Below are positions 19,806-31,970 of a stretch of DNA of 64,000 nucleotides, one piece after another. The translations under genes were made by a program, and so were the position numbers. Source of the DNA: Castor canadensis. Taxonomy: Eukaryota; Chordata; Mammalia; Rodentia; Castoridae. The stretch covers positions 117,966,083 to 118,030,082 of the forward strand of contig NC_133390.1 of the NCBI RefSeq assembly GCF_047511655.1, given 5' to 3'. The notes under the pieces are model-generated. The model was not told the DNA's origin. It saw only the letters and a program-made list of their open reading frames with translations, and ran no database searches. The stretch's first letter is position 1. Every line of letters begins with the position of its first letter.

Positions 19806-20390
19806 ACGTTTGCTCAATTCACTCATCCATTCATTCTTTCATTCACTCATTCAGCCAATATTTTTGTGGGCCTGTCATGTTTTGCAGTAGTGAAAAACCG
19901 TCTTGAATCTCTGTCATTAGGGAGTTTAAATTTTGTCAGCAGAGAAAGCCAATAAATCAAAAAAGGAAATAAATAGAACAGCGTTAAGTGGTAAATATCA
20001 GGAAGCAAAATGTAGTAGGAAGGAGAAGGAAGAGGAGGAGAAAGGAAGAAGAGGAGGAGGTGCTATTTCCAGGCAAACAAAAGAAGGCTCAGTGGGGAGC
20101 AGCTGGTGTGACAGGGCATTCAGAGGCTTTCCTGCACAGTGACATGAGAGCACATACCTGAATACACAGGGAAGAGGTCATGGTGTATCCAGAGCCCACT
20201 CCAGGCCAAGGGAACTGCAGGGGCAAAGGCCCTGTGGTAGGAGCCTGTGTGATTGGGAGCAGTAAGGAGACTGGGGCTGCTGTGCAGGAAGCCATGGGGC
20301 GGGGTGAGGAGTGAAGGTGGAGAGGTTCTTGCTGGGTCTTGCAGGACAGCATGAAGCTCTGGGTATATCCTAGTTGCAGTGAACACATAC
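19806..20390 (+). repeat. Ancient repeat, family A copy
   Basis: Begins with ATTC-type steps ('tcattctttcattcactcat'), then 'ggagtttaaattttgtc' and 'ggcaaaggccctgtggtagg'. Same order of phrases as 60245-60960. It includes a purine-rich GGA/GAA run at 20015-20062. Confidence 0.45.
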
Positions 20391-20604
20391 TGGGAGGTTT
20401 TTTGGGGGGAGGGGAAAAGAAGGGGATAGTTTGTATGGTGTAATTGACATTTTAATATGATTCATCTGTAGCTTCATGAAAGTGCTATAACAAGGATTAA
20501 GGGAGGACAAGTCAATAAGCAGTGTCCCCCCTCATGGGGTGCATGGCCTGGCCAAGGGGACAGCTCTTGCCCTCCTAAAATGGTCACCATTTAATGTGGG
20601 AACA

Positions 20605-20775
20605 CATGTTCTTATCTCAGCCCTTCACCTGTGTTTTCTCATGTAATTCCCACCGCAACCACTCGACGGCAATAGTGTTATTTTTCCATTTCATGGATGA
20701 GTAAGTTGAGGTTTAGACCCATCCAAGGTCACCTAGCAGGTGCAGGGTGGGGGTTCAATGCCCAGAGAACCAGCA
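20605..20775 (-). repeat. MIR, minus strand
   Basis: Antisense MIR core: 'catttcatggatgagtaagt', then 'ccaaggtcacctagcaggtg'. Confidence 0.7.
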
Positions 20776-21396
20776 ACTGGGGCCAGGGCTTAGCCAGCAC
20801 CCGTGCCTAAGCCGCAGAGGTGAGTGCTCTTAGGGCAGCTGTATTGCCTTTCTGAGTGCTCCTTGCTGCCTGTGGAGCCCAGGAAGGACTGGAACCAAGC
20901 CAGACAGGGCCAACAGCCAGTTCTGGACAGACACAGCACAACCAGGGGTGCAGCAGGAGTGAAGTATAGAGACGGGAGGGTAAGACATGGTGTTTGTCAG
21001 AATGGAGGTCATTCTGGGGTATCCTTGACTGCAGGATAAACCTTGGAGCTTCAGCCAGTCGACAGCTGGAGCCCCTGTGGGTGCTGGAGCAGAGGAGTGA
21101 CTCCAAGTTAGGGCAAGAGAGGACATGATGGACAGAGTGAGCAGAACTGGCAAAGCACACTGGTAAGGTGGGGACCTTGGATACGCACTGCTGGGATTCA
21201 GTTCTAGTTCCATCCCTGTAGGGTGCGCTGTTGGCACCTGTCCCCTTGACCCTAGCATTGGATTGAATCAGCATTGGTTTGCTTGGACTTTCTCAGGTCA
21301 CTGAAACCCCACTACTTGTACCAGGAACACAGGGACTTAGCACCCTCGGAACAGTGTCAGCTGTGGATGGACAGAGTGGTTCTGAGTTGCTTCTTT

Positions 21397-21514
21397 CTGT
21401 CTTTCTGGACACAGGGTCTCAGTACATAGTTGGAGCTGGCCTTGAACTCTAGATTCTCTCTCCTCAGCATCTGAGTACTGGGATTACATGCCTGTATCAC
21501 CACCTCTGGCCTTG
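21397..21514 (-). repeat. B1-like SINE, minus strand
   Basis: 'ggacacagggtctcagtac', 'gctggccttgaactctagat', 'tgagtactgggattacatgc': reverse complement of a B1-type head. Confidence 0.7.
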
Positions 21515-21665
21515 GAATCACCACTTTTTATGGGCTTTGGTGAATTATTTCATCTGTTTGTGCCTTGGTTTCCTCATCTATAAAATATTAATAATTCTCT
21601 CTCAAAAGGTTGTTCTGCTGAGTAACTGAACCCATAGACATGAAGAATGGTGTCTTGCATGTTCT
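21515..21665 (+). repeat. MIR fragment
   Basis: 'tgccttggtttcctcatcta' followed by 'taaaatattaataa' and later core-like text. Confidence 0.65.
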
Positions 21666-22299
21666 TAGCAAAGTCAGCCAAGATTGCTTCAAAACAGATG
21701 AGCTAGGCAGGGGAAGGAGGCTGGTGGTTCTGAGAAGAGAGTGAAAGACAGCTGTGAGGACTGGCAGCAGAGAAGGAGAGAAGCAGCATGGAGGACACAG
21801 CCAAGCTTGGTGACAGGAATGTCGTCTATAGTAGCCACGGCCAGGAAGGGGACCTGGGTTTGGGGAAAGAGAGTTTAATTTTAGAGTCAGAGTCTGTCAC
21901 CTATGCCAGACAGCCATGTGCAGATGCCCAGCAGGAGATGGCACAGTGAGCAGGGCCAGATGGGAGGGAGGCCACATGGTGTCCACATGGACTTGGGAGC
22001 TGGCTGGAGGGAAGTAATGGTCATTGCTGGGAGTTGAGTGGGGAGTGGGTAGGGTCAATGGAGTGGAGGTGAAGGAGGTAAAGAGAGGAGTCCAGGGTCC
22101 ACTGGAGGAGAATAGAGTGAAGGTGTGGGTGGGGAGTGGGCTGTGGTGAAGATTGGGGAATGGGAAATCTCTGAGAAGGTGGAAAAGGGGTTAGGAGATA
22201 GACAGGGCAGGGCAGGTCACTTGGTGCAGTCTCATCCCCAGGGGATTCAGCAGGACAAATTAAACCTTATTCATTCGTCCTCGGCCACTGGCTCCTTTG
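21666..22299. other. Purine-rich sequence, possible ancient repeat remnants
   Basis: No gene. GGA/GAG-rich style resembles family A copies elsewhere in the window but is too decayed to assign. Confidence 0.35.
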
Positions 22300-22393
22300 G
22301 ACTTTATTTATTTATTTTGGCAGTACTGGGGTTTGAACTCAGAGCCTTACACTTGCTAGGCAGGTGCTCTATCACTTGAGCCACTCTACCAGT
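22300..22393 (-). repeat. ID-like SINE, minus strand
   Basis: 'cagtactggggtttgaactc', then 'aggtgctctatcacttgagc'. This is the tRNA-derived tail unit alone, preceded by an A-rich tail in antisense (TTTATTTATTTATTTT). Confidence 0.8.
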
Positions 22394-23039
22394 TTCAAGA
22401 AGAGATTCTTCAGAGAAGGGGCACCTGGGAGCCATTAACAGCCAATACAGTACAGAGATGGGACTCTGGCCCCCAAAGAGGACTGAGAACAGCTATAGGA
22501 CCTGGTGTGAGCTGAACTCAGCCGGGACCTTGGGACTTGACTGAGAGACTTTTCCTGGACTAGTGAATGCAGACATGAGACTGGCCTTGGCAGAAAGTGT
22601 CAACAGGATGTGGAGAGGGCGTATCTCAACTGCTCTGAATCTCTGTCAGGCCTGCTCGGTGACATTTAATCTTCACCCAGATCACTTGGCTAAGTCAGGG
22701 CCCAGGGCATCAGGGTAGAAGGTAACCAGCATCCAGGCTATTTTGAGTCAGGCACCGTGCTGGGGGCTTGGCTGGCACTGCCTGAGAATCTGAGAGAGGC
22801 TTCAGGATCACTCTTGGAGGTGGAAAAGCTGGGGCTTTCTGACCTGGGCCACATAGCTAACAAGGGGTGCAATGAAACTGTCTACCTCAGATCCCAAGTT
22901 CTGCACTCTTCCCTGTCTGCAAAACTCAGGTTTTGCAGCATGACCTTTGTGAATTTCATGTGGCTTGTTGGGACACAAAGGGCAGGTGATACTGGGTCCC
23001 CCTAAACCACTGTCCAATCTCACCCCAGGTCTGCATTTT
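22394..23039. other. Unassigned unique-looking sequence
   Basis: No gene or named repeat supported. Short open frames have no protein features. Confidence 0.4.
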
Positions 23040-23119
23040 ATTTTGCAGTGCTGGAGCTCAAATCCAGAGCCTCACACACACTAGACAAACACTCTACCAT
23101 TGAACTGCATCCCAGTCCC
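23040..23119 (-). repeat. ID-like SINE, diverged, minus strand
   Basis: 'gcagtgctggagctcaaatc', then 'acaaacactctaccattgaa': antisense of an older tRNA-derived SINE. Confidence 0.65.
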
Positions 23120-23720
23120 TGCCTGATATTTTAAAAAGATACAGGCAAGACAAAAAGGAGGAAAAAAGAGATCTGCCGGTGGAGGAGCCATATGCCTGAC
23201 AAGTATCGACCTTAGATGCCACCTGCAGCTGCTGTGCCCTGAGAGAGAACTCTGAGTTCAGCTGGCTCTCAGAGGCTGACCTGGGTCTGTTGCAGGCCTC
23301 ACTCAGGATACCATGTGGAACCCTACCTGGCTTGGCTTCCCCAGGCAAACTGACCCCAATTGACCAGAAATAGACCAGTTTGGGTGACAGGACTTTGGTG
23401 TGGGAGGGGCTGACAGGAGCCCAAGAAACAGTGCCAGGCTTCCTGGAAGAACTGGCACCCCCCACCCCCATCCCTGCCACCTGGGAGGCCATGAAGTGGT
23501 CCTGGCTTTAGCTCTGCTGGATCCACAATCAGCCCCCAAGTAAGGTTCTCTCCAGAAAGAGTCTGGGGTCACATTCACTCCCTGGCAGTCATATGGGTGG
23601 TTGATAAGGAGCAAGGCCAATTCAGGAATGGGCTGGGGAGGAATCCTGGCCAGGAGAGCGAGGTCTAGGATACCATGAATGAAACACCCAAGGCTGAGAA
23701 CACCCTGGCTTAACAGAGAC
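23120..23720. other. Unassigned sequence
   Basis: No gene or repeat recognised. The minus-strand open frame spanning 23303-23926 has no domain, signal or codon pattern that supports a gene. Confidence 0.4.
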
Positions 23721-23724
23721 AGCA

Positions 23725-23900
23725 GTGGCCTGAGAGCCAGGGGGGCTGGCTTCCAATATCCTCCCTGCAACCACCCAACTGGGTGACCTTGGGAAAGCCA
23801 CTTTATGTCTCTAGGACCTAGAGTTTTACACTGGGTTAAGAAGGATGCTGAGGTCCACAGGGAGCTTAATAGGACAGTGCCATGATTGATTAGTCTAAAG
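23725..23900 (+). repeat. MIR fragment
   Basis: 'aactgggtgaccttgggaa', 'gccactttatgtctctagga' and following core-like text. Confidence 0.6.
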
Positions 23901-24469
23901 AACATAGTATTGAAGACACGTGTCATTCCCAGCCTAGTCTCTTACACATTCTATGACTCAGTGACCCAGCAGAGTTCAAGATTGGGTGTACACATGCACA
24001 GGGTGGACGAGATAAGAAACATGGGTTAAGAAACTTGGGTCTGACCCAAGGACAGCTTGGAAATAGATGGTGAAAGAAGTTGCTTCTGTGCCCACAGAAA
24101 GCACACCCCAGGAAAGCAGTGTGTTTCTGCAAACTGAGTTGCTAACAATTAGTGAGCTGTGAAATAAATTTAGTTGGTTCTACCAATATTTTTAAAACAT
24201 ACTGTGTAGAACAGAAGAAAATAGAATGGAATGGAACATTTGGGATACTGATGCATATGGTGAAGCTGAAGCACTGTGAACTTTTGTTTTGGTTGCATGT
24301 GGACATGCAGAGGGTCACAACAGGCTTGCAAATGTGACTGCTGGTCCTGAATGTCTGATGGGCCATGAAGCACTTGGGTGACCAAATGTTCTCTAGGTAG
24401 GACAGACTTGGCTCACATCCCACGGGTCCTGGTGGAGTTCTTCCATCATCTCTTTTCACTCCCTGTGGT

Positions 24470-24921
24470 GATTTAAAAATATGTTCTCACACTTTCTGGA
24501 CACTCTTTCCTTCAAATTCGAGGCCTATTGCCCTCCCCTGAGTGTGGGCTAAGATGTAGTCAGTCACTTGTTTCAAATGAATGGAATGAGGAGGAAGTGA
24601 CAGCGAGTCCTCTCAGCCTCCTGCTCGTCTGGGGAGGACCTGCTGCCCCAAACTGAGGAGAGACCTCTGTGAGAGAAGCCGAGGTGCCCTGCCAACAGCC
24701 ATGCCTGCCATCTTGGAAATGGGTCCTTCAGACCCAGGCAAGCTTTCTGGCACCACAGCCCTGGTCAGTGTCTCCTCTATTACTACATGAAACCCTGATC
24801 CAGAGCCTCCCAGCTAAGTCACTGCCAACTCCTCACCCACAGCAGTTGTGAGGTGGGGAAGATTTGCTGTTTAAAGCTACCCAATTTAAGGACAATTTGT
24901 TACACAGCAATTGATAACAAA
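24470..24921 (+). repeat. MaLR (MLT1-like) LTR
   Basis: Starts 'tgtggtgatttaaaaatatg' and ends with 'tttaaagctacccaattt' and 'tgttacacagcaattgataa'. That ending is characteristic of old MLT1-type LTRs. Internal 'gagagaagccgagg' also fits. Confidence 0.6.
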
Positions 24922-26019
24922 TATACTCTTGAAGTTATCCTTTATGATTGAAAAATTACAGTTATTCTATATGGAAGGGAGTTCTAAAAGCCTGTGGGGT
25001 TTCCAAGGATTGTGGAGGAGAAAAATGCAAGGAGACTGGGAGGGGGGCAAAGTCTTCTTTCTTTGCCAAAAAGAAGGGGAAAGAGAACATGCCAGAAAGT
25101 CTGGCTAGACAGAAATCCCAGAGCGTGTAGAAAATGATTGTGCAAAGGTCTGGGGGTGCACCCAGGCTCACCAAGGTCATTTCCTCTAATTAACTTCCTT
25201 CCCCACTTTTGACAGAAGGACTGTATTTTCAGATCAGTGGAGATGGGGCAGTTTGTGTGGAAGGAATGATTTAGAGATGAATTTCCAGTGCAAACCATTG
25301 TCTTAGCCCAGCCTGTCTGGTAATTTTCCCAGAAAGTTGGATGAAGGCACAAAAGACTTGTTCATCCAAACCTCAAAAGCACAAGTTATTTTGATATAGT
25401 TGATTGATGATCCAAAACTCTCTTCCCAGGCAGAATTGCTGGCCCAATATCAACATGAAGAAATTTAACAGTAATCAATGTAAAGTCGGGTGCTTTCAGA
25501 TCCCAAAAATCAATGACTCTAGGAAAGAGCCCAGAGTAGGGGATGGAGCCGGCTTGGCAGAACTCCAAATGAAATGATCTGGTCATTTTTATTTTACCTC
25601 CAAGGTAAATCTTAGCACAAAACAATATTAGCTATTAAAACAATGATCTAGATGTAATTTCTAACAGTGGCTGTGGTGGGACAGGGGAGGGACTTTTTCC
25701 CTTCTGCTCCTGGCCCTGGCTGGCCACATCTTTACCGGTGTCCAGAGGGGCCAACAGGATCTCACAGTGAAAGGATTGGCTGGGCAGGAGGGAGAAGCCA
25801 AGCTTGGAGGGGAGAGGTAATGGGACAACCACTGGGGCTAGGGTGGGGGGGTGTCATGAAGGTGGGCTTGTTGGGAGCCCTTGGACATTCCATTACACTG
25901 GCTTCCCTGGGGGTTGTCTTTATAGTAGGGGACAGTCTTTTGTGGGAAAGGGGAAAGGTGAGCAGGAGAGGAGCAGAGTGCCAGGGGAAGAATGTTACCA
26001 TTACCCTGAACACATACAC
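24922..26019. other. Unassigned sequence
   Basis: Mixed unique-looking sequence with purine-rich parts. No gene, RNA or clear repeat recognised. Confidence 0.4.
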
Positions 26020-26115
26020 ACTCAACCACAGATACAACACACACATGCACACACACTCACACGAGCTCAGGTATCACCCTCACACAAATGCTTATGTACA
26101 CACATCATAACAACT
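26020..26115. repeat. Degenerate (CA)n-rich tract
   Basis: CACA steps mixed with other bases, for example 'acacacacatgcacacacac'. Looks like an old decayed microsatellite. Confidence 0.75.
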
Positions 26116-27397
26116 TCATATAAATTCCATCCAGTATCACCTGCCTGTTGACACCCCCGCCTACCTCACCTGAGCTCACACACTCCACTCACAATCACAG
26201 GGTTGCTCTGGTGTCTCCTGGGCAGCAGGCTCACACCCAGTGCCCACACCAGGTAGGCCCTGTTGTAGCTCCAATTCCTGGGAGCAGATCTGACATGGAA
26301 CCTTGCATGGAGGCTGACTGCAAAGAGCCTGTGGTGCAACACCTGCAGGTGTGAGGGAGGCACAGCCAGTGGAGGGGAAGCCAAGTTGTGATGTGGTCGC
26401 AGCCAGGACCTCCACAGAGCCCCCAGGCCATGTGAGAGATGGAGTGAAGGTGCATGGCCTTTGTGTCCCTGTAAGGACCTGTCATGGGAGGAGGAGTGTA
26501 CACTGAGACAAGGTGGCTCTCTCCAGCTGAGGGCCATTGCCAGAGTGGGACATGGCTGAGAGTCATCAGCAGGTACTGTTTCTGGTAGCTGGGGGATGAA
26601 TGTCCTAGCCCTGGAGGGGACTTGGCTAACACCCTGTATCCACTACCTGCCCACAAGGACAGGCCAAAGCACACAAACCAAGTAGGAACTCCTTTTCCCA
26701 GTCTATGAACATCTGTTCCTGTGAGGAGCCACCCCCGAGGTGGGAGGCCAGCAGAGGGGTCCAAGTGAAAGCTGTGATCTGACCCATGATGGCCTGATGA
26801 CCACCCGGGGCAGGAATCAGGACAACCAGCTTTGGCCAGGAAGAATGCCAGGTGCCTTCTCAGACAATGTCCTCTGGATCTGGCCCCTCCAGCCCCTGTG
26901 CCAGGTGGCCAGGGTGGCCAATGCTTCTCTCAAGATGTGTTCCCAGCCTGGCTTTACTTTTCCCTCCACTATCCCTTTGAAATATCCAACATGGGTGTCT
27001 CCATCCCCAGCACCCTGTGACTGATCTGTGGTTTTGTGCTTTCTCCATCCCTACTGTGTCTGGTCCACTACTTGAATTTCCACTCCAGTCTTCAATCATA
27101 GGTAACCATTCTCTTCTCCCCTCTCTGGCCAGGAACACAGGGACACATGGAGTTGGCTGTCATTTTCTCTCAATCCTGAGTCCCCTGTGAGGTACATATG
27201 CTGGCTCACTGGGGGGGCAGGGCTGGGGACCTCCCTCCTGTGGCCACATGTACCTGAGAGGTCACTTTGCCATCTCAAACCATTGCTGTGCCTCATTCCT
27301 TGGTACCTAGTTGTCTGGAGCTAACTCTAGAGTCTTCTTGTCAGATCCACTGTCTCATCAGTGACAACCTCACCTTGCATGACACGGTCAGCACAGG
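26116..27397. other. Unassigned GC-richer sequence
   Basis: Overlapping open frames on both strands, but none with splice-bounded, domain or codon evidence. No repeat family recognised. Confidence 0.4.
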
Positions 27398-27399
27398 AA

Positions 27400-27424
27400 A
27401 CACACACACACACACACACACACC
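27400..27424. repeat. (CA)n microsatellite
   Basis: About 12 CA units, uninterrupted. Confidence 0.9.
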
Positions 27425-28539
27425 CAGGCCACTGTGGCTGTCACAGTGCAAATAGGGACCACATTTCATGAGTAACCCCTCAGACCCCTTAAGGAGTGGG
27501 TGTCACATGGACTCTCCAAGAAAAATCTCCACAGCCTTCCCTCGCCCTTCCCTTTACACCTTGATCTAGTCAAGGAGCCCAAGAACCATGGAGCCTGGTC
27601 CCAACCAGAACCTGCCTCTGGCCATTGTCCTCCCCATCCCTGGTGTCTTATGGCTATGGCCTCTGCGTCTCCAGGGTCTGTGCTCTGTAGCAGTTCCTAT
27701 GATAATAGCCAGTTGCCCCGGGGTACACAGTGGACTAAATGGCATGGCCTAAACTGGGCCAAGTTTGGAATGCCTGCACCTCACTGCAGTGGGACAGTGC
27801 TCAGATTACACTGCCTCCCTGCATCGCTGGCCTCATCTGTGCAGTGGGGCACACGCTCCCAGGACTTACACACAGATGATGCCCCATGAGCCACAGGCCT
27901 GCATTCTCAGGCAGCCCCTCCATCTCTCACCCCTCTGCATCACTTTCCCTCCCTCCACTCCCACCCCCAGGCTCTTCCCAGCTCCTGGAATAAATCCGTT
28001 CAGCTGATCTCAGCCATTGTGTGTGTTTGACAAATGACTATCAGATTGGATCTGCTCAGGATGACAGCTGCAGACTAGATCAATATAGAAATGACCACGA
28101 AGAAGAAGCTGGGTGCACAGAGCAGCTGGGCTGAGGATGAGGAGTTCAGCCCTGTCCTCCAGCATCCATCCTGCTGAGAGAGCTTGTCACTCTGGCCCCT
28201 CTGCAGCATTCTTGGGGTGCTGGTGGGAACAGAGCTCCAGGAGCTCTGAAGGAGCCTTGGAGATCACTCACAAGTGAGGATGATGAAGCCAGAGATGTTG
28301 AGTGGCATGCCAGGCCTGCAGCTGGTAGGATGCAGTCTTGAGAGGCCTACTTGGACCTCATGACCCCCAGGCCAATGTTTTACCTCCTGGCCACCCTGCC
28401 TTGCCCCATAGCACTCCAGCCAAATATGTTTCCTGTTTTCTGCTGATTTAATTTGCTAACTGGATTCCACTGCCCTTGGCCACCCTTCTCATCTCTGAGC
28501 CATCCACAGAGGGAGGCGATTCTTTGGCTTGTGAGAGCT
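27425..28539. other. Unassigned sequence
   Basis: No gene or named repeat supported. Confidence 0.35.
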
Positions 28540-28740
28540 CAAGCCTGGGCAGTTCTCTTATGTGCTGTGTGTTTTGGGGGGATATCTTAACTTCTCTGAG
28601 CCTCAACTTCCTCATCTGTAAAATAGGGACGAGGCAAATTGTATCTACATCATAGGATAGGTGTGATGTTAAATGAGATAGTGCATGAGGCTGGTGCAGA
28701 GTAAACTCCTTACTACCCACTACTAGTACTAGTAGTGGGG
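28540..28740 (+). repeat. MIR with a 24-base perfect palindrome at its end
   Basis: 'cttctctgagcctcaacttc', then 'ctcatctgtaaaatagggac' and 'ggtgtgatgttaaatgagat': clear MIR. Bases 28716-28739 form a perfect palindrome centred on a TAGTACTA core. Confidence 0.75.
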
Positions 28741-30519
28741 GTCTTCAGGCTACCCTGTATGGCCTAACTAGACTGTGCACTGCACAATGGTGCCTGGCAG
28801 ATAAGTGGGGCTGAAATCCAGCTCCCTTCATGCAAGCTGTGTACTCTTGGTGCCATTTTCTAAGCCATCTACCCAGAGAGGGGTCCTTTCCTAATTTGCA
28901 CAAAGGCACAGCAGAATGCAGCCCCTCGGGCTCTGACTGTCATTTGAGGGGTACAGGACAGGATTCCAAACTACCTCTCATCTGGGGTGCCTAAATTCCA
29001 GCATTCAAGCTCCTCCATGGACCTCATGGTCATTTGCAGGGGTCCAGAAACCCCATGTGAAAGGAAAGGATGCATAGTCAGAAACGGTAACACTCTTGAT
29101 CACCACCTCTGCAATCATCACTGCTGTTATTTTTGACCTTGAGTGTGCAGGATCATCTTGCCGAGTGCAGGACTGGCCATCAGCACAGGATATGGGAAGG
29201 AGCCAGGCAGGGTGAGCTGGTATGGGGACAGGGCAGGGCCAAGGCATGGTATTCTGACCTCAGAATTGAGCCCAGGGCTCCTTGGGGGAACAACACAGCA
29301 GGCTGGTGCAGCTGCAGCTTCTGTGCTGCAAATGCTTCTGATTTACTGGGAAGCCACTCTGAGGGGCACTAATAATGCTGAATAAGCCTGGTCTCCCACG
29401 GGCACTCCAATTTAGGGGCAGTAAGGGACACATTCCAGGGGAAGGACTCTCAAAGGGCAGACAGAGGCCAGAAGGGAGAGCTTTCAAATCACACTCCAGG
29501 GTGGCTGCCAGTGACTGGGATCAGCAGGTCTGCCTGACATTGGGCAGATTCAAATGACAATGCAGATATGGGGTGTATTAGGCTGAGTCCCCTGACACAA
29601 CCTGTGCAGATGATTTACTAAGAAAGTGATTTGGAGAGCAGGGGCAGGGGCAGCATGGGGGCAATGAGCGAGTTGTGAAAGTAGGAAAGGAAGCAAAGAA
29701 GCCACTGTCCCACGCAGGGGAGCTGTGGAGTACAAGTCACCCCTGAGCCAGGATGCTGGGCTTCCATACCTGAGACTGTTAGTCACTGCTTAAGTGTGCC
29801 TGGTGGGGGCAGAGGGTGTGAATTTCAGGCAACCCATTCTCTGCTCTGGCAGTACCAGCAGCCCTGTGGAGGTCCTCCAAAAGCCCTGCAGGGTGGGCTG
29901 CTGGAAGCTGCAGCACAGAGGCCACTGCGCCTCCTGTCTGGCTTTCCTCCTGTGGCTGTAGACCCAAGCAGGGCTGAAGGACCTGCAGACTTGGGCCTGG
30001 GGCTCACAGTATCTGCTTCTTGGGGCAGGGAAGGGAGTCACGTCCTGGAGTGAGAAGGTTTCTAATATCCCAGCCCAACTCCCCCATTTTCGCATTCAGA
30101 TGGGAACATACATTTGTCCCAGTGGCCCTGGTTCAAAGCCAGCACTAGTGGGCACAGGGACAGGCAGGCTTGCTCTAGGCCTTGCCACGCATGCCCACTC
30201 CAGCCAGGCATCCCTGCCACCAACATCTGGGTTGGGTAGCAGGGCCCTCCTGGCTCTGCTGTTATGAAAAGGAGCTGGATCACCACTAATGCCATTTTAA
30301 CCCCACCTCCCAAGCCTATCAGAAAGGGGACTGTTGCAGACACACAGACTCCAACCAGTCCTCTCCAGTGCTTTAAACCCCAGCCAGTCCCCAGGGCAGC
30401 CTGTGAGTTTAGGGCTGCAGAGATGAGTGGAACTGAGGAAGGTGAAGGATTGTCCTCCATTTGGCCTAGAACCAAGCTGTCTCACTGCAGGGGTATTGGA
30501 TTGAAGAGTAAACATGCAA
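28741..30519. other. Unassigned sequence
   Basis: No gene, RNA or clear repeat recognised. Confidence 0.35.
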
Positions 30520-30897
30520 GTCCATGTCCGTCCAGACCCTCACAGCATGATCTTATTCAAATAGAATCTTTGCAGATGAGGTCATAGTGGTATGAAGTAA
30601 GCCCTAAACTCAACATGAGTGTGCTTATAAGAAGACAAAGATGCACAGGGAGCAGCCACGTGAAGGTGGACACAGAGGTTGGAGGATGTGGCTATATGCC
30701 AAGGAGTGCCAAGGATGGTGGGCAAAGGCCAGAGGCCAGGAGGGGCTATGGAACTGGTGCTTTCTCCAGTTACTCGAGAAGGAGCTGACACCCAGATTTT
30801 GGGTCTCTAGCTTACAGACCTGTGAGAGAATACACCTTTTTTGTTTTCATCCCCTGTGTGGTCATTTGTTATGCAGCCCTAGCAGGCTAATACAACA
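30520..30897 (+). repeat. MaLR (MLT1A-like) LTR, 5' end missing
   Basis: 'agaatctttgcagatgaggt', 'gtgcttataagaagacaaag', 'gcagccctagcaggctaata'. Ends 'ctaatacaacag'. A good match in order to the MLT1 LTR consensus as I know it, missing the first part. Confidence 0.75.
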
Positions 30898-31219
30898 GGA
30901 ATGAAGAAGGTCAGAGGGCAGCATGAGCTGCATGGTGGAGACACACTCCTTCCTTTGCTGTCACACTAGCAGTCCTGCCAGGTGCCAGGAAACTCAGAGG
31001 AAGGCAGGTCTGAGCCCTGGCCCATCATGCTAACACTGCCTGCTGCTGAGAAAACTTTGTGCCCTCTGATCTTCCAGACTTAGTGGCACAGGGCCAGCAC
31101 CACAACTCTTCTTGGACACCTGGGTCTGCCAGTGCACAGATGTCCTTATACCCTGGACTTTTAGGGGTGGGGGGGCAGAGTGCATATACCATCAAGAACC
31201 AGACCCAGAGGATGTGACT

Positions 31220-31575
31220 GGCTATAGAGATTTTAAAGAATTGGTTTATGCAATTATACAAGCTTCTGGGTCCACAAGCTGACACTCTGGAGACCCAAGA
31301 AGAGTTGATGTTGCCATAGGTCAAGTCCAAAGGCTGTCAGCTGTAGAATTTCCTTCTGGTCAGGTGAGGTCAGTCTTTAGTTCTATTCAGGCCTTCAACT
31401 GATTGAATGAGGCTCACCCACATTATGGGAGGCACTGTGTTTTATTCCAAGTCCACTGATTTAGAGCTAATCTCATCCAAAAGCATCTCTACAGGAACAT
31501 CCGAAATGATTTTTTGACCCATGTATTTCTATATGATGGTCCAGCCAAGTTGACACATAGAATTAACTATCACAG
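31220..31575 (-). repeat. Ancient LTR-like repeat, minus strand
   Basis: 'aagagttgatgttgccatag', 'ccttcaactgattgaatgag', then 'agccaagttgacacatagaa'. This text recurs across mammal genomes as an old repeat. Family not named; orientation inferred from its end. Confidence 0.5.
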
Positions 31576-31589
31576 TGGGCATTCTAGAG

Positions 31590-31970
31590 GGAGGAGAGCT
31601 AAAGCCCAGAGAGGCTGATTGATTTTCTCAAGGTCACCAAGCAAATTAGTTGTGAATGGAGGGGGGCCAGCAGTGAGGAAAGCTTGGATTTAATCCATAT
31701 CCTCACTGAACCAGAGTGTGAACCTACATGATGCATGAGATGAGGATAGGAATTTGGCTTAGTTTGCATTCACGTGGTCCTGCAAGGCAGGAAGCACACT
31801 GTCCCCTTTGAAGGAGCGTTGTTTTGTGCTGGAAACCACACATATTACGTTTAATCACTGATGGCAGTGAGACCGAAGTGGCCATCATTGTCCCCATTTT
31901 GTTGGCTTAGAACACGACAAAAGCTGGCTAAGGCCACACAGCTAATGGGTAATGGAGTCAGAGTTCCAGC
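31590..31970 (-). repeat. Two MIR-like fragments, minus strand
   Basis: First: 'gcccagagaggctgattgat', 'tctcaaggtcaccaagcaaa' (about 31598-31660). Second: 'gtccccattttgttggctta', 'aaggccacacagctaatggg' (about 31888-31965). Confidence 0.5.

Noticed and set aside
23303-23926. 207-codon minus-strand open frame
   Set aside because: Runs through a MIR, with no recognisable domain. Overlapping frames are equally open.
26231-26764. 177-codon minus-strand open frame with overlapping open frames
   Set aside because: Several mutually overlapping frames are open, typical of stop-poor GC-rich DNA. No motif supports any of them.
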